Shown here: positions 15,515 to 25,277 of the stretch, one piece after another | How the letters are laid out: each line of letters starts with the position of its first letter | Numbering within the stretch: the stretch's first letter is position 1 | Origin: an uncultured Verrucomicrobia subdivision 3 bacterium | Lineage (GTDB): Bacteria; Verrucomicrobiota; Verrucomicrobiia; Limisphaerales; UBA11358 | Direction of reading: 5' to 3' | Length of the DNA stretch: 64,000 nt | Assembly (NCBI GenBank): GCA_903858275.1 | Contig: CAIOIC010000085.1 | Coordinates: forward strand, 1-64,000 | Position numbers and translations under genes: made by a program | The notes under the pieces: generated by a model | Databases searched by the model: none | Told to the model about the DNA's origin: nothing | What the model saw: only the letters and a program-made list of their open reading frames with translations

Positions 15515-16183
15515 TCAGGATTCATTCGGGTGCTTTTGCTTAAGCAGCGGAATGTGCTCCGTGATGTCCCTGAGGGCAACGTGGCGCTCCCGGGGAGCAT
15601 AATAGTCACGAACGCACCGGAACAGGTCGCCGTATTTGGCTCGGAAAGCCTCGCCGAGTTTCCTGTTCCCATCGAGGATAGCGTGCAGAGCGCGTCGGCT
15701 GTTGAAAAACTTTTTCGGGTGGTCAGTGCCGATGGTGTATAACTCTCGTTTCTTGGTTGTGTTGGCTTCGGCGAGAAAATAGAAGTCTTTGAAGATTTTG
15801 TTTTGGCGAATGACTTCAGGGCCCCCCTGCCAATGAATAAAAGTGAATTCCGCAATTCGCAAATTGGTTTCGAGGTCGAACCCTTTCCCGGTGTTTCCCG
15901 CAGCGAGGGAAAGTGATTCGATAATTTCCCCCTTTTGGAGAATGCTTGGAAGGGCGAGAAGAATCCCAACAGCATGAATGATCTCGTCAATCTGACTGGA
16001 GTTTTTTTTGATGAGGATGGTGGCGGCGAGCAACTCAGGGCCAATCCCCAAGGTGGCAAGCTTTTGACTCGACGGTTCCGCGGTCGCGGAGGAAAGATCT
16101 TTTTCAATCGCGGCAATCGTGGCGCGGAGAGAACCGGCCCGGAAGGATTGGATCATTTCGGAGGCCTGGAACAGTGCGTTCAT
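15515..16183 (-). CDS. Hypothetical protein (222 aa)
   Basis: I do not recognise this family. The protein is soluble and helical in its N-terminal half (SLRATIAAIEKDLS), then carries a mixed block (FTFIHWQGGPEVIRQNKIFKDFYFLAEA) and ends basic. It lies 18 bases after the SNF2 helicase and 2 bases before the DUF2779 nuclease, so it is the fourth gene of one operon. By position it is a candidate accessory subunit of the PLD/SNF2 system. Confidence 0.55.
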   Translation of the reverse strand: MNALFQASEMIQSFRAGSLRATIAAIEKDLSSATAEPSSQKLATLGIGPELLAATILIKKNSSQIDEIIHAVGILLALPSILQKGEIIESLSLAAGNTGKGFDLETNLRIAEFTFIHWQGGPEVIRQNKIFKDFYFLAEANTTKKRELYTIGTDHPKKFFNSRRALHAILDGNRKLGEAFRAKYGDLFRCVRDYYAPRERHVALRDITEHIPLLKQKHPNES

Positions 16184-16201
16184 AGTTTTAGGCTGGCAAC
16201 A

Positions 16202-19069
16202 TCACGGGATCGAACCGGCAATACCAAGTTCAAAACTTAGTTCCTCGGAAATGCCGTCGGGTAAAGGAAACGAACCGCCAGAATCTGACGTAATCAGGCG
16301 GGCCACCTCGTCCTGTCCCATGACGACGCGAAACCAGCGTTCCCGATCCGTCATCACCCGATACTGCCGCTCATCGGCAGTGCCATCGAGATAGGGCAAA
16401 TACACGACGATGGATTGCCGGCCCTCCGCCTTACAACCCAAGCGGTCAATGCGGCCGGTGCGTTGTTCAATATCACTCGGGTTCCACGCGAGATCATGAT
16501 GGATGACATGGCGGCAGAACCGCTGGAGATCCACCCCTTCACCCATGACCTGGCTACATACCAATATATCCGGGAAAAATGGGGTGTTGAACGCTCGCAT
16601 CAGGCGGCTCCTTTTTTCACGTTTCGTTTTACCCGTGGCTTCCTGCACGTTGGCCAGAGCAATGGTTACCCCTTCGTCGTCGTCCTCGTCTCTGTCTTCA
16701 CCTTCGACCCGAATGCCACCGGTCTGGGTCCGAGATGCGGCTTCAAGGTAAAAGCGGCGTTCTTCGGTCGAACACTGTTCGGTGATAAACTCAATAAAGG
16801 TTTGGAATTTCTGTTGCCAGGAAATGCCGGATTCATCACTGAAAGACAAAGTTTTATCCACGGCCAGCTCGGGGGCGAGAGAATTGAGTTCGGCGAGCGG
16901 GAAACAGCGAATCAAGGTGGTTTTGACGCGCAGGAACCGACGCATGACGTCGATCAACATTTCGCGCTGTTCATGGGAAACCTGAGCGGTGGCAAGTGAT
17001 TTCGAATGCTTTTTTACCAATACGCCCAGTGCGGCATCCACGGCCTTGCGGCCCGGGGTTTTAACATCATCAAAGAATTTTTTTTGGATGCGCTCCACCA
17101 ATCGCTCAATATTTTCCGGATCGGCGGCAACGCCAGTTTCCCGGAGTTGGATTTGGGCGCGTATAATCAGGCGGCGCTCAATCTCATCACTAATGTGGAT
17201 GCGCAACGCCCGGCAGGTTTGACGGTAAAAAGCAAAAACCAGCACCTTTTCCCCCGTTTCCCATAGATCCACCACCTTGCGAACTGTCGCATAAACCTTG
17301 GGATGAGCGGAACCGCTGCACTCTTGCAATGTCGAATCAAACTCGGATAAATACCATTGGGTATGTGCCAAATCCAAGGTTAACGGCACGGATTCCTCCT
17401 GATCATCCTTTCCAGTTTTGCGACTCTGGCGAGTGAAGCGAAACGCCTCATAGGAAGACGACAAAGCCTCACCCAGCAAATCCTGACCCGCCTTGACCGC
17501 ACTTCGAGCCGCCAGGAAGAAGGGTAATAGCTGCGTGGTCGGAACTGGAATTCCTTTAGACGGGTCCTGCCCGACGATAGCGGCCCCAATAATCCGCTGC
17601 CGACGATCGATATTGGTGTCCGCCCATTTAGCCCCCTTGTTGTGCCGCAGAATCCACGGACGAAGGGCAGCTTCCGCTTTCACCCGGCAGGCTTTGGCAG
17701 AAATAAAGGCATCCATCACCGCGCGCTGATGATTCGTCAGGCTATCTCGTGGGGATTGTTGAAGCTGACACCACCACGTCGCAATTTCGCCCTTACAATC
17801 GGCTGGTTGAAGTCGTCCCCAACTCCGTTGGAGGGCAATGGCCGCGCGCTGGCTTTCCGTTAGCCGTTCACCCAATTCGGTTAACTGGGTTGGAAAAGCG
17901 GCAGCGTCACCCAACTCGACAGGGTTCCAGCGGACATCACCAAAGCGACGCAGCACGCCCACGAGTTCATGATGGCCAAGCTGAAACGGGGTGGCGGTCA
18001 GAAACAGCATCCGGTCGAATTTCTCCGCCATCGCACCATCGCCCGTGCGCAAGTCCTGTTCGAGTTCAGGCGACTGGAGTTGCCGAGCGAGCGAGGTCGC
18101 CGGGTTTTTCAAATGATGCGCTTCGTCCATGACCAGCAATGGTGACCGCCAACGCGCTTGAACCAAGAGGTTGTTCCATAAATCATCCTCGATCACCCTC
18201 AAAACTCGTCTTACTTCCTGCACCCGCTCGGTGATTCTGGACCCGCCGCCGACGGCACGGATGGGCATCCCTTCCATTGCGACGGCAAGTTCCTTCAAGT
18301 CAATCCGGTGAAGGCTGCGGACGACGGCCTTGGGAACCGGATCATCCGATAATTTGCGGCCATCCTGGGCCGCCTGATTATACACTTCTTTCCAAGATTG
18401 GGGATCGGTCGTAAGCAGGTGTTGCCACAATTCGTCACCCCAGCCGTGAGATTTCTCATCACCAATCGCCCAGAGCAGCTCGGCAAGATAGCGGTGGATA
18501 TACCGCTTGACCTGAATTAAACGACTGGCCCCGCCACGGCCATGTCGCCGCAACGCTTCGGCAATCAGAGCGAGCCGAACCCATCTGTCTGTTTGGCGCC
18601 GACTCATGGCTCCCTGGGCGAGAAAAATGAGGTGGCATCGCTCGCGCGGGGCGTCGTCGAGGAGCTTCATCAAATCGATGCTATGCCGGGCGACACCGTA
18701 ACGAAGCGACGTTGGCGCGATGAGCACACTTCTGGAGGCGAGATCACGATTCACCGGCTGCCGGTTGGCTAGATATAGTTCGCAAAATGTTTTAAGATCC
18801 TGCTCCCATTTTTCCACGAGGTTGGCTGGAGCCATAATAATGACCGGCCCACGGGGACTGCTAATCGCCACGCTGTAGGCGACAGCCAAGGCCACAAAGG
18901 TCTTACCCATGCCAACTTCATCGGCGAGGATTACGCCGGGTTGTTGCCGGAACCGGCGCAAAATCTCGGCCACCTCAATCCGCTGCCGCCGTTGGTCCCC
19001 CTTTGGCACCTGCCGGCTGAGCCGGGTGCCCAACACCAAATCCGGCGGCAGCCGGTATATATCGCTCAT
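16202..19069 (-). CDS. SNF2-family helicase (955 aa)
   Basis: Superfamily 2 DNA translocase motifs are complete: ILADEVGMGKTFVAL (Walker A, about 48), LLVMDEAHHLKNP (DEAH, about 318), LFLTATPFQL (motif III), and ILVCSQVMGEGVDLQ...QRTGRIDRLG (motifs V and VI, about 870). It starts at ATG 19069, overlapping the PLD gene stop as ATGA, the usual mark of translational coupling. With the adjacent PLD-type nuclease it forms a helicase-nuclease pair common in antiphage defence. The gene set recalls the three-gene Azaca-type systems by memory only. Confidence 0.85.
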   Translation of the reverse strand: MSDIYRLPPDLVLGTRLSRQVPKGDQRRQRIEVAEILRRFRQQPGVILADEVGMGKTFVALAVAYSVAISSPRGPVIIMAPANLVEKWEQDLKTFCELYLANRQPVNRDLASRSVLIAPTSLRYGVARHSIDLMKLLDDAPRERCHLIFLAQGAMSRRQTDRWVRLALIAEALRRHGRGGASRLIQVKRYIHRYLAELLWAIGDEKSHGWGDELWQHLLTTDPQSWKEVYNQAAQDGRKLSDDPVPKAVVRSLHRIDLKELAVAMEGMPIRAVGGGSRITERVQEVRRVLRVIEDDLWNNLLVQARWRSPLLVMDEAHHLKNPATSLARQLQSPELEQDLRTGDGAMAEKFDRMLFLTATPFQLGHHELVGVLRRFGDVRWNPVELGDAAAFPTQLTELGERLTESQRAAIALQRSWGRLQPADCKGEIATWWCQLQQSPRDSLTNHQRAVMDAFISAKACRVKAEAALRPWILRHNKGAKWADTNIDRRQRIIGAAIVGQDPSKGIPVPTTQLLPFFLAARSAVKAGQDLLGEALSSSYEAFRFTRQSRKTGKDDQEESVPLTLDLAHTQWYLSEFDSTLQECSGSAHPKVYATVRKVVDLWETGEKVLVFAFYRQTCRALRIHISDEIERRLIIRAQIQLRETGVAADPENIERLVERIQKKFFDDVKTPGRKAVDAALGVLVKKHSKSLATAQVSHEQREMLIDVMRRFLRVKTTLIRCFPLAELNSLAPELAVDKTLSFSDESGISWQQKFQTFIEFITEQCSTEERRFYLEAASRTQTGGIRVEGEDRDEDDDEGVTIALANVQEATGKTKREKRSRLMRAFNTPFFPDILVCSQVMGEGVDLQRFCRHVIHHDLAWNPSDIEQRTGRIDRLGCKAEGRQSIVVYLPYLDGTADERQYRVMTDRERWFRVVMGQDEVARLITSDSGGSFPLPDGISEELSFELGIAGSIP

Positions 19070-21174
19070 GTTTGGCATCGTTTGACTACGCGTTTCCAGA
19101 AACTCATGGCTTCCGCTGAAATCTTATTTTCATGCGGTGCGACCGACTGATCCAGTTTCATCACCAATTCCTTGAGAAAAAATTGGAACACTTCGTTAAA
19201 CGACTTGCGTGATAAAGAGCCATCAACGGGTTGATAATCCACTTCATGGAGAACAATCATGAAATCGGCCAGCGTCAGCAACGCTTCATCGGGTGCGACC
19301 TGATTGCGGGACAACTCCAGCGCCAAACGTGCAGCGAGCGGCTCGATGCCAATCATTCCCCGCAAGCGCCATTCCAACGACTGCGGGCCAGCGACGGGAC
19401 GTTGAAGGTTCGCGCGCAATTGCGCCAACACACGAGCCCGGCGGCGAATCCGGTGCAGAAAAGTGGTTTGCAGATCGTAACGACGCAACGGATCCAAATC
19501 AACCGGGGTGGCCGAATCCAAGTCCGTATCAAACAAATCGGACGGCTGTTGCTGCCTAGTCCAAGCGCGAAATGCGGCGCTGGGATCCACGGCTGCAAGA
19601 ATCCAGAGCATATCGTCGGCAGACATGTTTTCTAACAGAGGGGGCGGCGGGAGCCGGCTGGCATCCTCCACATTGAGGGTCAGAAACGCCTCTTGATCGC
19701 CCCATTTTACCAGCAGCTTCTCGGGTGGTTGGGCCGGCTCCCAAGGTAGGTCTATCAGGATAAGACTTCCACCTTCGCGCCACCGTCCGGCATTTAGCAA
19801 TTCCGGCTTTTCCTGGCCGCACGCATAGACACACCAGTCGGCGGGAAGATGCGCCGGATTCATTCGTAAAAGAATCCGTCTTTGATCACCCGCGCGATAG
19901 GTGGCCGACAGGAACCCGGCAGGCAACGGCGGCGTCTTGGCTTGTTCTTCCTCGTCATTTTCAGGACGCGCCCCCAACCATTCGGCTGATTCCGGGTCCT
20001 CGACCGGATTCAACTCGGGCCAAACCGACTCCAGCAACGCGGCTTCGCGGCGGTAAGCATTACGGTCGGCAATGGTAACCAGGTTTGCCTCGGCATTGCG
20101 ATAACGGCCCACCCCCATGCCGGCACAGGTAAAGTTGGAGGAACCGATCATTAGGGCCGAATACCCACCCGTTAATAATCCCAGCATTTTGGCGTGCCAC
20201 GGGCGACGATTTCGATCCTGGTCCTCCTGAGGCAACACATTAACACCCACCGTGACTCCATACTTGGCCGGAGTCACAAGCAAAGATTTCGGGGCCGCGA
20301 GCCGAGGAACACCGGCTTCCCCCTCGTCTCCGACCGACGGCACAAAAAAACGGATATCCCGTTCCACCCCGCGCGCCATGAGTTTGCAGGTGGCCGTAGC
20401 AACCCGGCAGTTGTCTTCATCAAAATCAAAGAATGGCGAAGCCACCCAAATATCACTCGGCGACCCCGCGCGCCGCCGACAAGCCTGAATCGCCTCGTCG
20501 AGACTGCTGCGCTCCGGCTGGCCAGCACCATTCGCGGGAATGGTAAAGACAAATTGCTGGCGCACGTTTCCATCCCGGCCGGCTGGTTTCCAGGACTTCA
20601 CCAATTGCAAAACCTGCTTGAGAAACGTCCCGGCACGTTGAATTTCCGGCGGACTGGCGGCGGCACCGGGCACAAGCTGAAGCAAACTTTGAAGGAAACC
20701 GACCGCCTCAACCAACATTCCAACATCGGCATCCTGAATTGAGAAATCCACAGCGGAAGCCACTTCATAATTTGAGCGGTAGCCGGGTTCGGTGAGATTG
20801 GCGGACGCAATTATGACCCGGATATGCCGATTCCAGACCAGGAGGCTCAGCTTGGCGTGTTGCTTGCCGCCGTGAATTCGCACTGGCAGCACATCCCAAC
20901 GCAGCGAATGCTCCACCCCGGCCTGGGTATGATCCACCAGCACGCCGGCATAGACACCGCCCAGGCGGCTTTCGCGTTCCAGCAAGAAGGCCAAGTCTTC
21001 ACGATTGGGTTCGGATTCGATTTCCAGAAAGCGGGCGAGACACTGTTCATCGAACAACCCCGGTGCAAACGTGTAGGTGGTGGCCAGGCAGCCAATGGGA
21101 TCACCGGCATCCTTGGGTGGCCGCCATAGGTCGAGCATCATTCCGCTGCTCGTGGAGTTGTTGTGCTTGCTCAT
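19066..21174 (-). CDS. Phospholipase D-superfamily nuclease (702 aa)
   Basis: Two HxK motifs of the PLD nuclease family are present: HAKLSLLVWNRHIRVIIASANLT (about 107) and HAKMLGLLTGGYSALMIGSSNFT (about 318), each with the downstream SxN motif. PLD nucleases work as a pair of such motifs, so the active site is probably complete. The rest is alpha/beta with a long C-terminal helical extension. The gene starts with an ATGA overlap with the upstream 433-aa gene and ends with one into the SNF2 helicase. Likely the nuclease of a defence complex; specificity is unknown. Confidence 0.85.
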   Translation of the reverse strand: MSKHNNSTSSGMMLDLWRPPKDAGDPIGCLATTYTFAPGLFDEQCLARFLEIESEPNREDLAFLLERESRLGGVYAGVLVDHTQAGVEHSLRWDVLPVRIHGGKQHAKLSLLVWNRHIRVIIASANLTEPGYRSNYEVASAVDFSIQDADVGMLVEAVGFLQSLLQLVPGAAASPPEIQRAGTFLKQVLQLVKSWKPAGRDGNVRQQFVFTIPANGAGQPERSSLDEAIQACRRRAGSPSDIWVASPFFDFDEDNCRVATATCKLMARGVERDIRFFVPSVGDEGEAGVPRLAAPKSLLVTPAKYGVTVGVNVLPQEDQDRNRRPWHAKMLGLLTGGYSALMIGSSNFTCAGMGVGRYRNAEANLVTIADRNAYRREAALLESVWPELNPVEDPESAEWLGARPENDEEEQAKTPPLPAGFLSATYRAGDQRRILLRMNPAHLPADWCVYACGQEKPELLNAGRWREGGSLILIDLPWEPAQPPEKLLVKWGDQEAFLTLNVEDASRLPPPPLLENMSADDMLWILAAVDPSAAFRAWTRQQQPSDLFDTDLDSATPVDLDPLRRYDLQTTFLHRIRRRARVLAQLRANLQRPVAGPQSLEWRLRGMIGIEPLAARLALELSRNQVAPDEALLTLADFMIVLHEVDYQPVDGSLSRKSFNEVFQFFLKELVMKLDQSVAPHENKISAEAMSFWKRVVKRCQT

Positions 21175-22472
21175 GTGAGGTCGGAATAGAAACGTCGGAT
21201 GGGTTTACCACGATAATCATGAACATAACGGCCCGGTAAAATATCGCGGCGTGGCGTGCGATAGGCGTGCCGAATGTAGATACGGTCCTGACCGATGCGG
21301 TCGAACCAAGGCCGCTTGCCATCCGCCGATTTTCCCCGTTGAACCACTTCGTGATGGGCGCACAAAGCGAGGGCGCAATCGGTTTCATTCATCAGTTCGC
21401 CAAAAACACCGAAGCGGTCACTGAACAAATTGGGAAGGGAAAGACTGGCCAGTGCTACCTCGCCGAGGGCCGCCTGGGTGGCGGCGAAGCGCGCGTGCAG
21501 TTGTTTCACGCTTTGTTTGAACTCCCGGTTCCCGGCAATCTGCGGCACATCATATCCCTGCGCATCACGGCCCGCCGCTTCGGCCTTCAGGACATCGAAG
21601 GCATCCTGCAAGCCACGGGCAAAATTCTCGTAAGTTCTGATCGCCACCAACAAGGATCCCAGACCGGGAACTTTTTTTTCGAGATCGTCATGCAGCCGTT
21701 CTTCCTGAAAATCATCGACCTGAAATTTTTCCTGCAACTTCCATATTTCCGTCAGCGCTCCCAAACGCCGCTCATCAGACGCGTGCAACAACTCACGGAG
21801 GTAGCGCCGTTCCCTAGCCTTGCCGCCGGCCGGGGCAAAAGCCTTTGCCAGTTCAAGCCAAGCCTCGGTTTTCCAACCCGCCCGCGTGCGTGGTGGTTTT
21901 TCTGCCACACTGCGAGAAACGGCAGCCGACCATCGTTGCAATAGCGGCCGCGCACCGGCGAGACCGCCCAAACCTTGATCCCGTGCCCAAGCATCCACCA
22001 AACCCTCCGCGTTGGGGCCCGGCCCGAGGTTGACATCCACCAGTCCCAAATGAATAGCGAGGCGTTTGTAAACACCATAGAAGCCGAAAATGCGCGGTGT
22101 TTTCAAGTAGCTGCGAGCATCGAGATATCCATGCTGGTTCAGCGCCCGGCGGGCAACTAAGGTTCCCGGCACACCCCAGATTTCGGGATCATCATCCATG
22201 GTTCGAAGAAAGGCCTCGACAATCAACCATTCCCAAACGAGGTAGGGCGAAGCATCACGGACTTGTGGGTCGTCCTCGATATCCTCCGTCACCACCGCAC
22301 CCACGGCCATTGCGGTAAGAAACCGGATACGCTGCATCCGCTCCCGCACCGCCGGCACCAGTTGAACTGCCAGTTGGTCGGCAATCTGGTAGAGCCCTAG
22401 TGGATCAAGCGTGCCCTCACTCGTGCCCGGAGGATCATAGGTGGTCAGGAATGGAAGCGTCAGCGTCATCAA
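21171..22472 (-). CDS. Unknown protein at the head of the PLD/SNF2 operon (433 aa)
   Basis: I do not recognise this family. The protein is soluble, with several Trp-rich and Arg-rich helical segments. Near the C-terminus it has ALALCAHHEVVQRGKSADGKRPWFDRIG followed by IYIRHAYRTPRR, suggestive of a nucleic-acid binding site. ATG ATG at 22472/22469 gives two possible starts. Its end overlaps the PLD gene by ATGA. It is the first gene of the five-gene operon (433 aa, PLD, SNF2, 222 aa, DUF2779), so it may be the sensor or a structural subunit. Confidence 0.6.
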   Translation of the reverse strand: MMTLTLPFLTTYDPPGTSEGTLDPLGLYQIADQLAVQLVPAVRERMQRIRFLTAMAVGAVVTEDIEDDPQVRDASPYLVWEWLIVEAFLRTMDDDPEIWGVPGTLVARRALNQHGYLDARSYLKTPRIFGFYGVYKRLAIHLGLVDVNLGPGPNAEGLVDAWARDQGLGGLAGARPLLQRWSAAVSRSVAEKPPRTRAGWKTEAWLELAKAFAPAGGKARERRYLRELLHASDERRLGALTEIWKLQEKFQVDDFQEERLHDDLEKKVPGLGSLLVAIRTYENFARGLQDAFDVLKAEAAGRDAQGYDVPQIAGNREFKQSVKQLHARFAATQAALGEVALASLSLPNLFSDRFGVFGELMNETDCALALCAHHEVVQRGKSADGKRPWFDRIGQDRIYIRHAYRTPRRDILPGRYVHDYRGKPIRRFYSDLT

Positions 22473-22528
22473 ATCAACAAAGGCTCATGTTATTAAAATG
22501 GCATGGTTCCGGTTGGTCGTAGGTCGGA

Positions 22529-23641
22529 TTACTTGGGGGCATAGCGGCTAAAGTATTTTTTCAGAGCGGCAACATCGTGCAGGCGTTTCAAATCCAATGC
22601 AAACACACCCTCTTTTTTGTGAGCCAAATAAATTTGGATTTTTGATCCACTCAGGCGTTCCTGATTTTCTTTTTCCAGCAAAGCAACCAATTGATTAACC
22701 AACTCACGACTTGCATCGTTATTGAGGTTTTCAGAAAACCGACAACCAATGATTATTCCTTTTAGGGTGTAGCGCTTATATTTTTTTGGGCCGGGGCCGT
22801 TGTGTGAAACGTAGCGGCTTTCACCCTCGTAACGCCACTCTTTAGCCTTTCTGGTATAAAGTTTAATAAATGAATTAGGCCATCCCTCCTTAGCAACATT
22901 AACCTTTCGGTCCTGTGAATAATCCACCGGGCGATGCGATATTCCAGTTTGCCTTTCAATGATGCGGTGGGAAGCGTCGAAGGCCAGTGCAAACCCAGTG
23001 TGATTGTCTGCGTAGTGTGACCACATTAAAATACTGGTGGGATCACCCCCCATGGAACAGATGCCAAACTTTTCTTTTCCTAGTCTAATTAGCGAAGCAT
23101 AAAATTCTTTCAGCAATAGGCGGCGATGGTGAGGATCATTCCCAGCGGTTTCTCCATTCAAAAGGGAATCATATTCCTCAATAAATTGTAGCAGCACATC
23201 ACGACCGTGGTGATCATCCAGGCGGGATCTCCAAAAGTTATGATCATCACGCTCGTCCTTTGGGTCTGAAAACCCATCTCGATAGCGCGTATACATCAAT
23301 CGTTCCTTCTGGCGGACTCGAATTACTTCGTTAAAACAAGCTTCCCAAAGACTTTCTAATTGCTCAACAGGCCCTTCAACAATTGACTCCAAATCGCAGT
23401 CGAAAGGATCATTTAGGCTGGAGGGATTGGAAAAGTGCAGTTGGCGTTTACTGATTATTTCAATCGCTCGCTGGTTCAATTTGCGATACTTAAACACGAA
23501 TTTCTTCCCCGGCAGACCTGGCAAACCAGACTGTGTCGGTTTGTTTGCGGTTTGTAATGGACCGGACAGGGATTTATTCTTGAATGCATCTTCGAAAGCA
23601 GTCTCAATCGAGTCTGCGGATGTAGATGCGTCCTCGCTCAT
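22529..23641 (-). CDS. DUF2971 protein in the Pycsar-like operon (370 aa)
   Basis: The DUF2971 pattern is clear: KYRKLNQRAIEIISKRQLHFSNPSSLNDPFDCD near residue 50 and FGICSMGGDPTSILMWSHYADNHTGFALAF in the middle. ATG 23641 has a good ribosome site (AGGAG, 8 bases upstream); the open frame extends 102 bases further but would overlap the upstream gene. It starts 11 bases after the stop of the membrane effector gene. DUF2971 proteins occur in defence and abortive-infection settings but their activity is not settled. It is either a third component of the Pycsar-like unit or a separate defence gene. Confidence 0.75.
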   Translation of the reverse strand: MSEDASTSADSIETAFEDAFKNKSLSGPLQTANKPTQSGLPGLPGKKFVFKYRKLNQRAIEIISKRQLHFSNPSSLNDPFDCDLESIVEGPVEQLESLWEACFNEVIRVRQKERLMYTRYRDGFSDPKDERDDHNFWRSRLDDHHGRDVLLQFIEEYDSLLNGETAGNDPHHRRLLLKEFYASLIRLGKEKFGICSMGGDPTSILMWSHYADNHTGFALAFDASHRIIERQTGISHRPVDYSQDRKVNVAKEGWPNSFIKLYTRKAKEWRYEGESRYVSHNGPGPKKYKRYTLKGIIIGCRFSENLNNDASRELVNQLVALLEKENQERLSGSKIQIYLAHKKEGVFALDLKRLHDVAALKKYFSRYAPK

Positions 23642-23652
23642 CGTTCGTGCTC

Positions 23653-24312
23653 CTAGTAAAAAGCCAAATAAACTACTGAAGCGATGAGGCCCGCGCCTCC
23701 GCACCACAAAGCCCAAGCCACAATTCGGTATTTTCGCTGGCACACGCTGGCTATTTCGTAGCAGTGTTCCAGCTTGGCCCCGGCCAGTTCCGCAGGGTCA
23801 CATTTTTGCACATGAGATGCATACTCCTTTCCATTCGCGAAATTGGTAATGGCGTTCCAAAATACGATGCCTCGTGCTGCTCCACCAAGCCGGGGTAAAA
23901 CAACGTAAATTGCAAGCAGTGCACCTAACAACAGACCAGTGACGGCAATAAAGGCAATCGCATCAGGTAAATTCCATAGCCGTGGATCTTTCAACCAAAG
24001 TTTGGTTATTCCCCGACCGTGAAGAAAAGCAGTCATGGCCGCGACGCCTGCGAATAGAAATGCGGCCTTTTGATCCGCGATCTGGATGTATTGACGGATG
24101 TAGGTATGCACGTCGCTGGCAAACTTATCAGCAGCGTCATTTTTCTTTTCTGTTTCCGGAGTCGTCCGTTTCCGCGGCCGGACACCCGTCTTTGACTCAG
24201 GCGAACTTGGCGCGCTTGTTTTATTCACGGCCAGCGTTTTACCTTGGAGTGCCGACAGAACCTCTGGCTGTCGAGATTCATCCGATTGAGCGCTTTGTAA
24301 ATTGTCGTTCAT
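23653..24312 (-). CDS. pycTM: Pycsar-type transmembrane effector (PycTM-like, 219 aa)
   Basis: The segment IQIADQKAAFLFAGVAAMTAF (residues ~77-97) is the hallmark of Pycsar membrane effectors: an A-D-x-K-A-x-F-L motif running into the first hydrophobic helix. Two more hydrophobic segments follow (118-139 and 197-217), with a soluble loop between them. The N-terminal ~60 residues are low-complexity and charged. In Pycsar systems a cyclase makes cCMP or cUMP on infection and the effector damages the membrane. The start ATG 24312 lies 7 bases after the cyclase stop; a longer frame begins at 24465 inside that gene. Family assignment is by motif only, without a search. Confidence 0.8.
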   Translation of the reverse strand: MNDNLQSAQSDESRQPEVLSALQGKTLAVNKTSAPSSPESKTGVRPRKRTTPETEKKNDAADKFASDVHTYIRQYIQIADQKAAFLFAGVAAMTAFLHGRGITKLWLKDPRLWNLPDAIAFIAVTGLLLGALLAIYVVLPRLGGAARGIVFWNAITNFANGKEYASHVQKCDPAELAGAKLEHCYEIASVCQRKYRIVAWALWCGGAGLIASVVYLAFY

Positions 24313-24319
24313 AGCGATT

Positions 24320-25072
24320 TTATCGAGGGTTTGTCCAATGTCCGGTGAAGGCGAAAAACCGGTAAGGCTGTTGGCTACTTCGAAATACCCAGCCTGTGTC
24401 GGATTTCTTGAGGACGCACCATTGATGCCACGATGATGGTAATTTTTGGGTGACGGTTTCTCCAATTATAATTTCATCCGGGTCCGCAGCGGCGAGCATT
24501 TTACACGCAACATTGGCAGTGGTGCCAATCGCAACCAACGAACCGAAGCGCCGGGCCGACCCAATTTGGGCAACCGTTATCTGGCCGTAATCTATCCCGA
24601 TACGAAACTTAAGAGGCTCAACGGTCGAGGCCGTGAGTATGGGGTTAATCAGAAGAGCATTGGTGCGCATCATGGTCAACGCACACGCTACGGCTCGTTT
24701 ACATCCTGATTCAGGAGGATTGCCATCGTTGTCGTTGAAGTAGGCCATCAAACCATCGCCAGTATTTTTTTCTACAACGCCGCCGTATTCCTCAGCAATC
24801 TTGACCATCTCGGTAAAGAAGAGATTCAACACCTTAAGCATCAACTCTTGTTCAGCAGGCGTTTCAGAAGGTCGCCCGGAAAAACTGCATATATCGAGGA
24901 ACATAATCGCCATTTCGAGCCGACGACCGGTGCCAAGGGTCAATTCTTCATCCTCTGGCACTACCCGCCCAGTTGCAACAGCGCCCTCACGCGAAATGAT
25001 CTTGTCCCGCACTTCGATCACACGGGCAACCTGCTCATCCCAGTAAGTTTTTGTCAACCGTTCGTAATCCAT
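24320..25072 (-). CDS. pycC: Pycsar-type nucleotide cyclase (class III, 250 aa)
   Basis: A class III nucleotidyl cyclase domain fills the protein. Metal-binding Asp residues are in AIMFLDICSFSG (about 60) and KNTGDGLMAYF (about 108), and the Asn-x-x-x-Arg/Lys element is ANVACKM, with Lys in place of the usual Arg. Pycsar cyclases make cCMP or cUMP when phage infection is sensed. Linkage to the membrane effector (stop 24320, effector ATG 24312) makes Pycsar more likely than a housekeeping adenylate cyclase. Substrate choice (pyrimidine versus purine) cannot be read from the sequence alone. Confidence 0.8.
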   Translation of the reverse strand: MDYERLTKTYWDEQVARVIEVRDKIISREGAVATGRVVPEDEELTLGTGRRLEMAIMFLDICSFSGRPSETPAEQELMLKVLNLFFTEMVKIAEEYGGVVEKNTGDGLMAYFNDNDGNPPESGCKRAVACALTMMRTNALLINPILTASTVEPLKFRIGIDYGQITVAQIGSARRFGSLVAIGTTANVACKMLAAADPDEIIIGETVTQKLPSSWHQWCVLKKSDTGWVFRSSQQPYRFFAFTGHWTNPR

Positions 25073-25277
25073 AAAATCATATCTAATTAGTTTTCAATTT
25101 ATTTAAGAAAGTTGTGCATTCCAAAAAATGGGCTGCTGATTTGGCGTGCTTCGTCCCGCACGACGTGCCGGGCGGCAGGCGGATTGAACCGGCGACGAAA
25201 ATGAATTGCGGGACCAAAACGACGTGGATGGATAAAGATTGCCAATCTGGAATCTCATAAATCGGGATACCTGTTAA

